This document shows, piece after piece, positions 12,301 to 18,450 of a DNA stretch of 64,000 nucleotides. The stretch is from Veillonella sp. VA137 (GTDB taxonomy: Bacteria; Bacillota; Negativicutes; Veillonellales; Veillonellaceae), in contig NZ_RQVK01000010.1 in assembly GCF_003992015.1 (NCBI RefSeq), positions 1-64,000 of the forward strand, written 5' to 3'. Numbering within the stretch: position 1 is the stretch's first letter; each line of letters starts with the position of its first letter. The position numbers and the translations under genes are program-made. The notes beneath the pieces are model-generated. The model saw only the letters and a list, made by a program, of their open reading frames with translations, ran no database searches and had not been told where the DNA came from.

Positions 12301-14198
12301 GCTGCTTTCTCTGTAGTATTGGTGGAACCAACGTTAACCGATTGATTCCCCTGTGACGTAGAATTATAGCCTAATAACACACTGGCTGTGGCGGATTCAC
12401 TAGCAGTCAGATTCATGCCTACTGCCGTTGTATACTCTTTCGCATTTTGTACGTTTTTACCGATAGCAACGGCTCCACTGCCACCTGCTGTTGTTCCAGA
12501 ACCGATAGCAATGGTATACGATGCTGTAGCACTCGTTGTGTTGTTACCATCGTTATTACCAATACTGATGGCTCTATCGCCAGAAGCAGTCACTTTATAA
12601 CCAATACCTACCGCTGCTGATCCGGATACGGCTGTATTAGAGCCGGCACCGAAAGACTGATTCCCACTTGCATTCACTGTATAACCAATGGCCGTCGATC
12701 CACCACCAGTTGCTTTGGCTGCATTACCAAATGCACTATCATTAGCATTCGATGCACGGGAAGTAGTACCTACTGCAATAGTATCTGCTGCTTGTGCTTG
12801 TGCATCATTACCCATAGCGATACCACTAGTACCACCTGAAACAGCTCCTTTACCAATGGCTACGGCATTTTCTTTTTCTGCATTAGCTCCATCACCGATA
12901 GCTGTAGCACTAGCTTCTGTTGCTTCGGCTTCATTACCGACAGCAATCGATTTAGCTTTTGTAGCTTGAGCACTTGTACCGATGGCTGTAGATGCATCGC
13001 CTTTACCTTCTGCTGATGTGCCAAGTGCAATGGCATTCGTATTCCCTGCTAGTGCCTCTTTACCAATGGCTGTAGAGCTATCATTATTCGCTTGTGCTTT
13101 TGTACCAACAGCAATGGCACTCTCTCCTGCAGCTACTATTTTTCTAGCATCTGCATCACTTGAACCGATGGCTACCGCATTTTTACCAGTCGCTCTAACT
13201 TCATAACCGATTGCTGTGGATCTAACTTTGCTTGCCTGTGCATCTGTACCAATTGATGTTGCATTAGCATCACTAGAATTAGCTTTAGATCCAATAGCTA
13301 CCGCATTTTCTGCGGATGCAGATGCCTTGTTTCCTAGGGCAGAGGCACTTTTACCAGATGCTGTAGCGTTATATCCAATGGCAGTTGCTTTTTCAGCTGT
13401 AGCTTGTGTCCGTTCTGTATTATCATTAAAGCTATTGCCATTACCACCGCCGATAGCTACGGCATTTGTTGCTGTAGCCGCTGCATTACGACCTAAGGCT
13501 GTAGCATTACCACCGGTTGCCAAAGCACGTAAACCTACAGACATATCACCCCAGCTATTATAATCGTTAATCTTGCTCTCATTATCTTTATTAATGTCAT
13601 TACCTGGTACACCAGCTGTATAGACATCAGCGCCAGCTAGAGATTGCCAACCAATGGCAATGGCACCTTTGCCATATCCACGAGAGCTAACACCTAGTGT
13701 AGTAGCCCCTTCTTTAACGGAGCGAGCTTGTTCCCCCATAGCAATACCATGTAGTGTAGCCCGTGTATTATAACCAATACCAACACCATAATCGCCTGTA
13801 GCTACCGCTGTACGTCCAATAGCAACCCCATAATTAACATCTTGAGGTGTTAATCCATTAACACGAAATCCAGACTGCGCATTACTACCTATAGCAATAG
13901 AGCCCGCACCATTTGTTCGTGCTGTATTACCAATAGATACCGAGGATATATCCTTATCACCAGCATTATATCTGTCATTTCCACCATAGGAACTACTACT
14001 TACCCCCAATGAAACTGAATTGGCTGTCGTAGGTCCTTCAGGTACCGCAGAAACTGTTACTTCCGACCCCACAGCCATAGCCGCCAAGATGCTTGCTACG
14101 ACGATTTTCTTTTTCCCAGAATGGTTTTTCGCCATTTCAGAGACAACGATATAACATTGTTTAGACTTGCTCCAGATAACTTTAAATATCTTATTCAT
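393..14198 (-). CDS. Giant YadA-like trimeric autotransporter adhesin
   Basis: A surface adhesin of 4,601 residues, expected to trimerise and anchor in the outer membrane by type Vc secretion. The start is set at 14198 because an AGGAG site lies just upstream and the protein then begins MNKIFKVIW, the start of an extended signal peptide region; the hydrophobic core follows and cleavage is likely after VSA at residue 51. Residues about 60-770 are YadA-head repeats (AIG-x-A pattern), followed by a neck near 820. A very long stalk of repeated modules follows, including Gly-X-Y collagen-like runs and a coiled coil of NAGNIATN repeats near residues 3990-4115. The YadA anchor ends at MTYRFGG, but 66 more residues follow, mostly Lys/Glu-rich coiled coil, which is unusual. 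Known Veillonella adhesins of this class (Hag proteins) mediate coaggregation; the partner here is unknown. Confidence 0.95.
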   Translation of the reverse strand: MNKIFKVIWSKSKQCYIVVSEMAKNHSGKKKIVVASILAAMAVGSEVTVSAVPEGPTTANSVSLGVSSSSYGGNDRYNAGDKDISSVSIGNTARTNGAGSIAIGSNAQSGFRVNGLTPQDVNYGVAIGRTAVATGDYGVGIGYNTRATLHGIAMGEQARSVKEGATTLGVSSRGYGKGAIAIGWQSLAGADVYTAGVPGNDINKDNESKINDYNSWGDMSVGLRALATGGNATALGRNAAATATNAVAIGGGNGNSFNDNTERTQATAEKATAIGYNATASGKSASALGNKASASAENAVAIGSKANSSDANATSIGTDAQASKVRSTAIGYEVRATGKNAVAIGSSDADARKIVAAGESAIAVGTKAQANNDSSTAIGKEALAGNTNAIALGTSAEGKGDASTAIGTSAQATKAKSIAVGNEAEATEASATAIGDGANAEKENAVAIGKGAVSGGTSGIAMGNDAQAQAADTIAVGTTSRASNANDSAFGNAAKATGGGSTAIGYTVNASGNQSFGAGSNTAVSGSAAVGIGYKVTASGDRAISIGNNDGNNTTSATASYTIAIGSGTTAGGSGAVAIGKNVQNAKEYTTAVGMNLTASESATASVLLGYNSTSQGNQSVNVGSTNTTEKAAQYSTAIGYKAKVGGKNAIAIGSNPDTGDELIASATNSVAIGTSAQAKAEGATAMGKGAKATASNSLALGSTSNSSAEKALALGNSATAAANSAIALGDSAQAKANHSVAIGTSAKVLGGQGSVAIGWGTEIGENEVTLSNKVPDAQKTYAYLLDKSSEDAANDAGNGIVAIGKKRDSNDGQTIARRLTGLAGGVSDYDAVNLKQVKALESNERHIKAKTGNTAYKPDATGKITLNYVNGKGEDVSGETAEITDVAKKSDEWMLRTQNGTTTADATPQTVSGLTKKAVTLKAGDNIAIENSNGTVTIKAKDVVTSITSGNNTALTVNPSNGAVTITPNIASSVGATGEDGKLVTSGIVKTALDNKIDKTAEMHIKTGEYTVGADGKASLVQQNGNNQDQSTRVVIKDIAQKSVVDGINTTVNTHTTQISNLTTAVGGKVSQSDFDAFKGKAITFTGDDNAGVARTLDTTLTVKGGANYTSTTANTNIRVEKDGSNGANGLLVKLSDKLSGMKEIAGNGSDNLVIKNGTNTVTITPGKAGDNGTVNFGNAKVVASNLDADIAYKAGTETAKNKVKLADGFNFVAGTGTVAPKNLPAGTASTTAATDGVAIKKGIAISTAANGVVNIGLDSDTRGAIDNAADKNLSNLSDAGKDKVKELAKDAAKTAVKVADGINTTVDTDTTTTVGTTIYKVNANDTTVAVTGDGLAITGGDLGTDKVRKYSLDLSDATKAKLKAVDGLATVIGGTTIAANGTVTGPTFSITKADGTSENATTLKDAIDKLNATNVGQNTKISETAGKVTTLEGKVTTLEGKVTDLGTTVTNNYNDLSNKIAQAGTAATTAATTKGLNFTGDDTTDTGKVHRDLGETLTIKGGENFTRGANENNIKVVKNDKALDVKLAENLANIKEIAGDGTNDLVIKNGDSKVTVKAPKDGNTGSIDFGDTKLVASNLDASIKYRANDEAAGNAKSVKLADGFNYVASNEATTTAEGPKSGLAIKAEDNGKVTFGLDKATREKVDNAADKNLSNLSDTGKDKVKELAKDAAKTAVKVADGINTTVTTDTTTTAGTTIYKVNAIDTTVAVGSDALTINNATPDATSKVRAYTLDLSDATKGKLTAVSGLATVIGGTTIAANGTVTGPTFNITKATGGTDTANTLKDAIDKLNATNEGQNTKISEIAGKVTDLGTTVTNNYNDLSNKITQATTAATTKGLNFTGDDTADNGKVHRDLGETLTIKGGENFTRGANENNIKVVKNDKALDVKLAENLANIKEIAGDGKTDLVIKNGDTKVTVKAPKDGEKGSIDFGNTKLVASNLDASIKYRANDEAVANAKSVKLADGFNYIASNDATTTAEGPKSGLAIKAEDNGKVTFGLDKATRTTLDNAASKEYVENALTNLNSTITGNANLNFAGNVTKDAQDKAADKIGLALATGTLHVNGDNTNIVTTAKGDTITVELAQAVKDQLAKVGDTASNGRDGVNGTSGAQGLTGADGLNNATLNDKVNALRNGEAGSVVYTNEAGDRVIKAKDGKYYKADEVKADGTVKTAAENNNKEPQAVDNPQARVVNGNGDTKTATTLSNIADGKVGANSKEAVNGGQLHTVKSDLATALGGDSKVNTDGSFTGPTYNITKDDGTNGTEHVKNVGDAISKLDTRINNANSTLATKGLDFYGNKDIADTDKVHRNLGEALKVKGAENFARAEGTKNNIDVVKNAAGDGFDVKLAENLANIKEITGDGTHDLVIKNGDTKVTVKAPKAGNTGSIDFGDTKLVANNLDASIKYRANDEAVANAKSVKLADGFNYVASNDATTTAEGPKSGLAITAEDNGKVTFGLDKDTRSKVDNAADKNLSNLSDAGKEKFKELAKDAAKTAVKVADGINTTVTTDTTTTVGTTIYKVNANDTTVAVNGDALAISGGTPDATSKVRAYTLDLSDATKGKLAAVGNLANVIGGTTIATDGTVTGPTFNITKATGGTDTANTLKDAIEKLDAANQGQNTAITNLGTRITNLVDGGMTFIGDDATADKVARKLGETLNIHGQNNITVKKDGTDATTLNVKLASDLKNITSITNADADGKPGSKITLGADGVSIANTAAGADGAAGDTKTVTISKDGINAGGMKVTNVAKATENGDAANKEYVDNEITKLQTTVTNNANLNFAGNVTKDAQDKAVDKVGLSLATGTLHVNGDNTNIVTIAKGDTITVELAQAVKDQLAKVGDTASNGRDGKDGVSGAKGLTGADGLNNATLNDKVNALRNGEAGSVVYTNEAGDRVVKAKDGKYYKADEVKADGTVKTADENNGKAPQAIDNLQARVVNGNGDTKAPTILSNIADGKVAANSKEAVNGGQLHTVKSDLATALGGDSKVNADGSFTGPTYNITKDDGSNTTEEAKNVGDAISKLDTRINNANSSLATKGLDFYGNKDTEDTDKVHRNLGETLKVKGAENFTRAGTNNIDVVKNTAGDGFDVKLAENLTNIKEVAGNGTDNLVIKNGDATITLKPAKPAVKDPATGDETTPAKPATVDFGDSNVVAKNLDASITYRANNAEDTAANTVKLKKGLNFVVGTGTVAPKNLEAGTASPSATTDSVASKKGIVISTDVDGVVNIGLDSDTRSAIDNAADKADVNAAVTNLDTRISNLVDGGMTFIGDDAMADKVARKLGETLNIHGQNNISVKKDGTDATTLNVKLASNLKNITSITNADADNKPGSKITLGADGVTITNTQAPVAGATTGETKTVTIGKDGINAGNMNITNVGEAKNDGDATNKQYVDSAINKLGETLTNNATLNFAGNVTKDAQDQDTEKVGLSLAKGTLHVNGDNTNIVTTAKGDTITVELAQAVKDQLAKVGDTASNGRDGKDGVSGAKGLTGADGLNNATLNDKVNALRNGEAGSVVYTNEAGDRVVKAKDGKYYKADEVKADGTVKTADENNGKAPQAIDNPQARVVNGNGDTKAPTTLSNIADGKVAANSKEAVNGGQLHTVKSDLATALGGDSKVNADGSFTGPTYNITKDDGTNTTEEAKTVGDAISKLDSRINNANSSLATKGLDFYGNKDTADSDKVHRNLGETLKVKGAENFTRTGTNNIDVVKNTAGDGFDVKLAENLANIKEVAGNGTDNLVIKNGDATITLKPAKPAVNDPTTGDVTTPAKPATVDFGDSNVVAKNLDASIKYRANNAEKATASSVKLADGFNFVAGTGTVAPKAQAADGTNPTGGVTTATSPTAATDSVATKKGIAISTDVDGVVNIGLDSDTRSAIDNAANQDLSNLTPAGKKAITDAAQGAVKVEAGNNVTIGTETKDNVTTYTVNGRDTTVKAATGGSVSVTGGNLNAKGEREYTIDLTDAAKAEINRIAGIDTRLTTAEGNITALQGDMTKAKADIVTNAGNIATNAGNIATNKANIAKNAGDIATNAGNIKTNASNIAKNAGDIATNAGNIKTNTTNIATNAGNIATNTKNIATNAGNIATNTKNIATNAGNIATNTSNIANNTTNIGKNAQAIQALQGNSATKDLSNLTNAGKDVVTGLVNVVGTNGITVTNATDDTSRVKTFTAKLDDKVTFGKDGNKITIDGTTGTITVPNATINVVNTNTIQAGDANTTNTAVTPEGVTVTTKQPDGTVTSTVIIKDGTVSGLTNTKWDPTKVTDTDRSKAATQGQVKDVSDTLQKGRVFAADTGVVSTTVALGDTLAIKGGATGALTDHNIGVELTSANGKTPATMTVRLAKDVQMKDGSTSYNYYLPEVITKPDGTKDIAKNADGTVKYQTDKTGNPINLVTTTVNGEGVTITPVKGLNKPSVSLTADGLDNGGNAIHHVGPGTAADDAATLGQVVAAASAVSRQVNQTGAHAAALAAMNPLSYDPLKKSQVMAGYGAYKGNSALALGVAHYANEDTLFNVGVSVGNGENMVNAGMTYRFGGEDSMIPERYKGGPISSVYVMQDEITALKAENARKDAENAKKDAENEEMKAQIKMLIERVTMLEAKK
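3213..8110 (-). repeat. Three long near-identical modules inside the adhesin stalk
   Basis: Segments of about 780 bases at roughly 3213-3990, 5074-5870 and 7315-8110 encode nearly the same peptide: a collagen-like Gly-X-Y run, KVNALRNGEAGSVVYTNEAG, and GGQLHTVKSDLATALGG. Copies one and two are the closest. Spacing between copies is about 1.9 and 2.2 kb. Shorter modules around LAENLANIKE and SVKLADGFN also recur. Such repeats can recombine to change stalk length. Confidence 0.85.
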
Positions 14199-14471
14199 TG
14201 TGTTTTGACTCCTATACACACTGTTAACTACGTTCCATATATTCTGCACTCGCTGTTACTACACGCTTTCACCTTTGAAAGTCCTACTACGACCAGAGCG
14301 ATTCACACTTACTTACTATCTCTCGTCAGCCTACTATTGAATGCTTATGTATATTATTATGTTTTCTTTCACCATCCTACGTAATCCCATAGATAAACAT
14401 CCAATACATATTACGACATACCTGATAACCTCCCATACTATCTAGAACAGTTGATTTTTAAAACGTAAAAT

Positions 14472-14542
14472 TGACATCATTCCCTTCTCAAAAAATGATG
14501 TCACATAATTACGATTATATACCCAATTAGTATTTTTTACAA
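14472..14542 (-). promoter_or_regulatory. Predicted adhesin promoter P2 with adjoining inverted repeat
   Basis: On the minus strand TTGTAA (14537-14542) and TATAAT (14514-14519) are 17 bases apart, giving a start near 14507. Directly downstream lies a perfect 10-base inverted repeat, TGACATCATT (14472-14481) and AATGATGTCA (14494-14503), which could be an operator or a 5' RNA hairpin. The leader to the adhesin start would be about 310 bases. The motifs are seen; use as a promoter is inferred. Confidence 0.55.
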
Positions 14543-14678
14543 ATTGAAAAAAATAGAATTTCTTTTAAGTTGTAAGAAATTGTTTCACTTGCATCAATTT
14601 TAGTCAGCACAAACGTGTCGCCTAAAGCACATATTCACTAATTCATAATCATTCTAGCTTCTATAAATGTGCCTTCTT

Positions 14679-14708
14679 ATTATAGCAAAATACTATAATA
14701 CTAAGCAA
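14679..14708 (-). promoter_or_regulatory. Predicted adhesin promoter P1
   Basis: On the minus strand TTGCTT (14703-14708) and a perfect TATAAT (14679-14684) are 18 bases apart. Transcription would begin near 14672 and give a leader of about 475 bases. The 14199-14908 gap holds no gene that I can support; it contains P1, P2, the inverted repeat and the terminator at 14857. Confidence 0.5.
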
Positions 14709-14856
14709 TTAGATTGTTACATTTTACCCTGCAAAATGTAAGCGTAGAATACATTTTTGACAAAACAATTAAAAGAGTCTTAATACTCTCTTAAAGGCAC
14801 ATCAAAGATATGCGAGTAGCTATAATACCCTAGCACAGAGAGGTGTCTATAACAAT

Positions 14857-14892
14857 AAAAGGAACATCGGCATTGCTACCGATGTTCCTTTG
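14857..14892. terminator. Terminator hairpin after the PBECR4-like gene
   Basis: GGAACATCGG (14861-14870) and CCGATGTTCC (14879-14888) form a perfect 10-base stem with A residues on one side and T residues on the other, so it could work in both directions. It lies 20 bases beyond the stop codon at 14909. Confidence 0.85.
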
Positions 14893-14908
14893 TGTTGTAT
14901 ATAGTAAA

Positions 14909-15505
14909 TTAACCTCTCATCTCAAGAGATAATAATTGTACAATTTCATTTAGATTAAGATTATTTTTATTAAAAATAATCTTAGATATATATTTTTTAT
15001 CGTTACCTTTTTCAACAATTAAGTCAACCGGACTAGGATTTCTAAGCATATTACCTTTTAATAAAGTCAATGGCTTAGAATTTTTATCAAGAATAAATCC
15101 TAATGTACACGTTCCATCAGAGGTTGCAAAAGAGCACACAACCTTATTTTTTATAAATCGTTCTTCGACATTAATTGTATGTGTTCCATCAAAAAGGTTT
15201 ACTGCTGTCTTTAATACCTTTATCTTTTTTCTAATCGAACCCTTTCTACTTTTATCACCTAGATCAAAATCACTTTCTTCTAATATTCTAGCAATACATT
15301 TATCAAAAAATACACTAGCTTTTAAATTAGTTATTACACCAGTCAAGTGCAAATAATTGTCTTTCTTAGCATCAATTATATAGTATGCATTTTGCGTAAA
15401 ATTACTAGAATACACTACATATTTTTTTCCAATATAGTTATGTAAATAATCTAATGCACATTCTTCAAGAACTAATTTAACTCTTGTCTTAAATGATACT
15501 TCCAT
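14909..15505 (-). CDS. PBECR4-like protein, candidate RNA-antitoxin-controlled toxin
   Basis: A soluble 198-residue protein with no signal peptide or membrane segment. The N-terminal part, with NYLHLTGV near residues 50-57 and a following SVFFDKCI segment, resembles my recollection of the PBECR4 family (phage-linked nucleases of the barnase/EndoU/colicin/RelE fold). Known catalytic residues could not be verified. The middle holds a KGSIRKKI segment and a TLGF motif. The start at 15505 follows a strong TAGGAGGG ribosome site. Directly upstream lie a perfect terminator, a short degenerate repeat array and a consensus promoter, the order found in type III toxin-antitoxin loci. The gene is richer in A+T and in lysine and asparagine than metE beside it, which hints at transfer. 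A toxin role is inferred; the domain call is moderate. Confidence 0.5.
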   Translation of the reverse strand: MEVSFKTRVKLVLEECALDYLHNYIGKKYVVYSSNFTQNAYYIIDAKKDNYLHLTGVITNLKASVFFDKCIARILEESDFDLGDKSRKGSIRKKIKVLKTAVNLFDGTHTINVEERFIKNKVVCSFATSDGTCTLGFILDKNSKPLTLLKGNMLRNPSPVDLIVEKGNDKKYISKIIFNKNNLNLNEIVQLLSLEMRG

Positions 15506-15520
15506 ATTTACACCCTCCTA

Positions 15521-15550
15521 AAAAAATAGAGGGTGATGACTCACCCTCTA
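15521..15550 (-). terminator. Terminator directly before the PBECR4-like gene
   Basis: TAGAGGGTGA (15527-15536) and TCACCCTCTA (15541-15550) form a perfect 10-base stem with a 4-base loop, followed on the minus strand by about seven T (A in the plus strand). It ends only a few bases before the ribosome site of the gene at 15505. It would stop most transcripts from metE and from the promoter at 15680, leaving limited read-through. Confidence 0.85.
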
Positions 15551-15650
15551 GCTGGAATTTTTCACAGTTCCCACTGCAATTGAAATGGGTTTTCAGTCTC
15601 CACTCCGACCACTTATTATAGATTTAACGTCTCTATACCGACTACTATCT
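15548..15650 (-). ncRNA. Putative repeat-containing small RNA (possible RNA antitoxin)
   Basis: Between a consensus promoter and a strong terminator, the minus strand holds three tandem degenerate units: 15614-15646, 15576-15613 and 15548-15575 (33, 38 and about 28 bases). Each begins AGT(A/G)G. The first two share AGTNGTCGG and GAGAC and could each form a GTC/GAC hairpin; the third can pair GGAA with TTCC. No open frame is present. Type III antitoxin RNAs are short tandem repeats of about 34-45 bases in this position. The repeats are weak, so this is a hypothesis. Confidence 0.45.
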
Positions 15651-15656
15651 ATACTT

Positions 15657-15685
15657 ATTCTAAAACTTCATTTGCGGTTTGTCAA
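15657..15685 (-). promoter_or_regulatory. Consensus promoter between metE and the PBECR4-like gene
   Basis: On the minus strand a perfect TTGACA (15680-15685) and TAGAAT (15657-15662) are exactly 17 bases apart. The predicted start is near 15650. It lies about 30 bases after the metE stop codon, so it would drive only the short repeat stretch and, by read-through, the PBECR4-like gene. Confidence 0.75.
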
Positions 15686-15715
15686 TCTCTCTAATGAGCT
15701 AGATACATCATAGTC

Positions 15716-17995
15716 TTATGACTTACCCAATTCTGCTCGAATCTCTTTTGTTGCTTGTACCATGTGTTGTAAACTAGCTACGGTTTCTCTTTCGCCACGA
15801 GTTTTCAATCCGCAATCTGGGTTTATCCATACATGTTCTACTGGGATTTTTGAAACGATCAAGCGTATGACTTCTTTGATTTCTTCTACGCTTGGTACTC
15901 GTGGAGAGTGGATATCGTATACACCAGGGCCTACTTCTGTTTGGAAGTTATTTTCCAATAATGCATCTAGCAATGTTAATTTGGATCGTGACGCTTCGAA
16001 GGTAATCACATCTGCATCCATGGCATCGATTTCAGAGATAATATCTTCAAACTCGCTATAGCACATATGCGTATGAATTTGCGTTTCCACTTTCACTTTT
16101 GCATGGCATAGACGGAATGCTTTGATGGCAAAGTCTAGGTAATCGCTATACCAGTCCACACGGCGCAATGGCAACTTTTCACGAAGGGCTGCCTCATCGA
16201 TTTGGATAATACGAATACCTGCCGCTTCTAGGTCAAGTACTTCTTCACGGATAGCCAATCCGATTTGATACATCATTTCTTTCGTGGAAATGTCTTCACG
16301 AGGGAAGGACCAATTCAAGATAGTCACAGGACCTGTCAACATGCCTTTTACTTCTTTATCTGTCAAGCTGCTAGCATACGCATTATAATCCGTGGTGATT
16401 GCTTGCTTTCGTTTGATGTCACCGAACACAATTGGCGGTTTTACGCCACGTGTGCCGTAGGACTGTACCCACGCATTAGACGTAAACACATAGCCATCTA
16501 AGTTTTCTCCAAAAAATTCCACCATGTCATTGCGCTCGAACTCACCATGCACTAGTACATCTAAACCGATGTCTTCTTGTAACTTGATGCAGTCTTTGAT
16601 GAACTCTTTCGCTTTTGCACGGTATTCCGTTTCAGAAATCTCACCTTGGCGGAACAATTTACGATTTTCTTTTACGGCCTTTGTTTGTGGAAAGGAGCCA
16701 ATCGTTGTAGTTGGCAACAATGGTAGTTTGAAGATGGCTTTTTGCGCCGCTTGACGTTCTTTGATATTTTGTGGACGATTGAAATCTTCTTCTACCAAGG
16801 CTGCTACTGCTTGTTGCACGCTTTCATCGGTACGAAGTTCGGATTTTGCAAACAACGCTTGGTTCGCTTGGAATGCTTCTTCAGATGTATACTCTGAAAG
16901 CTCTGCTAGATCGGCGATTTCTTTCAATTCCCCTAGTTTTTCATAGGCGAATGAGAAATGTTGTAACACCTCTTGTGAAAATTTCGGCTCGTTCGCCACG
17001 GTGTATGGCACATGCAGTAAGGAGCAAGATGTGCTAAGCACCACATCGATGCCAGCTGCTCTTAATTCATCTACCTTTGCCAACACTTTTTTATAGTCAG
17101 TACGCCAAATGTTTTTACCGTTTACTAAGCCTGCAAAGAGTAATTTACCTTTCGGGAATCCATGGGATTTCACTAAGGATTCTGTTTGTTTCCCTTCAAT
17201 GAAGTCCAAGCCAATGCCGTCAAAGTCAAGCCCTGTCACTACTTCATAAGCATCGCGGATATCTCCGAAGTAACTTTGCAATAATACATGTAAGCCTTGT
17301 TTTTGTAGGAGCAAGCTTTCATAGATACGAGCAAACAATGCCACATCTGCTTCACTAAGATCATACACCAAGTACGGCTCGTCTAGCTGAATCCAGGATA
17401 CGCCTTCCTCTTTGGCTGCCTTGAATATATCCGCATAGGCTGCGATTACGTCGTCCGCCACGTCGTCGATACCTTTAGTACCTCTAAAGTCTGCTAATTG
17501 CAAGAATGTGAAAGGACCCACCAAGACAGGTTTCGTTTCGATACCTAATGATTTCGCCTGACGATACCCATCTAGAAAGTCTGTGGACCTCAATTGCAAG
17601 TTCACATCATCGTCGATTTCTGGCACCAAGTAGTGATAGTTCGTGTTGAACCACTTCTTCATGGAGAAGGCTTTCACATCGCCCTTCTCACCTTGGTAAC
17701 CACGAGCCGCCGCAAAGTATGTATCTACTTCTCCTAATCCAAGGTCTAGATACCGTTTTGGAATCGCATTCAACGTGAAAGCTGTATCCAGCACGCCATC
17801 GTATAAGGAATAATCATTGGATGGAATGAAATCTGCCCCAGCCGCTTGTTGTACCTTCCATTGTACCTCTCGTTGCTCTTTCACAACCGTCGTCAAATCC
17901 TCTAGGCTCACATAGCCACGGAAATAAGATTCAGTAATAAATTTTAACTCTCGTTTCGCCCCAATACGTGGGAATCCAGTTACAGAATATTTCAT
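15716..17995 (-). CDS. metE: Cobalamin-independent methionine synthase
   Basis: The 759-residue enzyme moves a methyl group from 5-methyltetrahydrofolate (polyglutamate) to homocysteine to make methionine in the cytoplasm. Its length matches the family. The N-terminal half starts with the typical GFPRIGAKRELK. The C-terminal half carries the zinc ligands in HTHMCYSEF and the late NPDCGLKTR motif. The start follows a GGAGG site (minus strand, about 18004-18010). I recognised no S-box, T-box or other methionine riboswitch in the leader. The gene stands alone, and its transcript probably ends at the terminator at 15527. Confidence 0.97.
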   Translation of the reverse strand: MKYSVTGFPRIGAKRELKFITESYFRGYVSLEDLTTVVKEQREVQWKVQQAAGADFIPSNDYSLYDGVLDTAFTLNAIPKRYLDLGLGEVDTYFAAARGYQGEKGDVKAFSMKKWFNTNYHYLVPEIDDDVNLQLRSTDFLDGYRQAKSLGIETKPVLVGPFTFLQLADFRGTKGIDDVADDVIAAYADIFKAAKEEGVSWIQLDEPYLVYDLSEADVALFARIYESLLLQKQGLHVLLQSYFGDIRDAYEVVTGLDFDGIGLDFIEGKQTESLVKSHGFPKGKLLFAGLVNGKNIWRTDYKKVLAKVDELRAAGIDVVLSTSCSLLHVPYTVANEPKFSQEVLQHFSFAYEKLGELKEIADLAELSEYTSEEAFQANQALFAKSELRTDESVQQAVAALVEEDFNRPQNIKERQAAQKAIFKLPLLPTTTIGSFPQTKAVKENRKLFRQGEISETEYRAKAKEFIKDCIKLQEDIGLDVLVHGEFERNDMVEFFGENLDGYVFTSNAWVQSYGTRGVKPPIVFGDIKRKQAITTDYNAYASSLTDKEVKGMLTGPVTILNWSFPREDISTKEMMYQIGLAIREEVLDLEAAGIRIIQIDEAALREKLPLRRVDWYSDYLDFAIKAFRLCHAKVKVETQIHTHMCYSEFEDIISEIDAMDADVITFEASRSKLTLLDALLENNFQTEVGPGVYDIHSPRVPSVEEIKEVIRLIVSKIPVEHVWINPDCGLKTRGERETVASLQHMVQATKEIRAELGKS

Positions 17996-18151
17996 ATATA
18001 CAACACCTCCATATAGTGTACATCGATAAGTATCAATCTGATGTCTATACTATACTCCTTAGGTAGAGATTTGTATAATATGTATAAAAGATAGTGTGTT
18101 ATATATTAAAACTATAACAAAGATATTTCGCATGTGAAGTAGTAATAAGAG

Positions 18152-18450
18152 CCCTGAGGAATGCAGTTAGGCATAGCAGCCTTGTGGCGTTCCTTATTAC
18201 CTAAATCACACAAACATAAGAAGAGCACGGTGTGCCCCCGAACAAACAACACAAACTATTCTCTGAGGAACGCAGTGATGAGTAGAAAACTTGTGGCACC
18301 CATATTGACTGAATTACACAAATACAAAACGAGCGCGACATATTCCAGAGCAAACCTACCGTAGGATCAGTTTGTGGAGGAATGTGTCGCGCTCGTTCAT
18401 TTAACCACTCAATGCGTGCCACAAGTTTTCATAGCATCGCAAGAGACGAT
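18152..18450 (+). repeat. Nested inverted-repeat element, copy A (half plus complete unit)
   Basis: The complete unit spans about 18263-18450. Its outer arms are GAAAACTTGTGGCAC (18285-18299) and the perfect complement at 18416-18430; its inner 19-base arms (18328-18346 and 18379-18397) have one T-G wobble, and the tip has CAAAC / GTTTG. Before it, 18152-18262 is the left half of a second unit with a different inner arm (AAGAGCACGGTG...). The unit ends at the base next to the rpn stop codon. This repeat fills most of the 455-base gap between rpn and metE; 17996-18151 otherwise holds only the metE leader. Confidence 0.85.

Noticed and set aside
14199-14249. 17-codon N-terminal extension of the adhesin
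   Set aside because: The later ATG at 14198 has an AGGAG site and begins the conserved extended signal peptide; the extension lacks a site.
15559-15587. CRISPR-repeat-like sequence ending in ATTGAAAT
   Set aside because: There is only one copy; the neighbouring units are degenerate, spacers are absent and no cas gene is in the window.
17996-18130. Methionine riboswitch (S-box or T-box) before metE
   Set aside because: No GGGTGG-type T-box antiterminator or S-box core was found, and the leader has no terminator hairpin.
18201-18422. 73-codon minus-strand open frame downstream of rpn
   Set aside because: It is within the inverted-repeat element; the same frame is not kept in the other copies, so it is not a gene.
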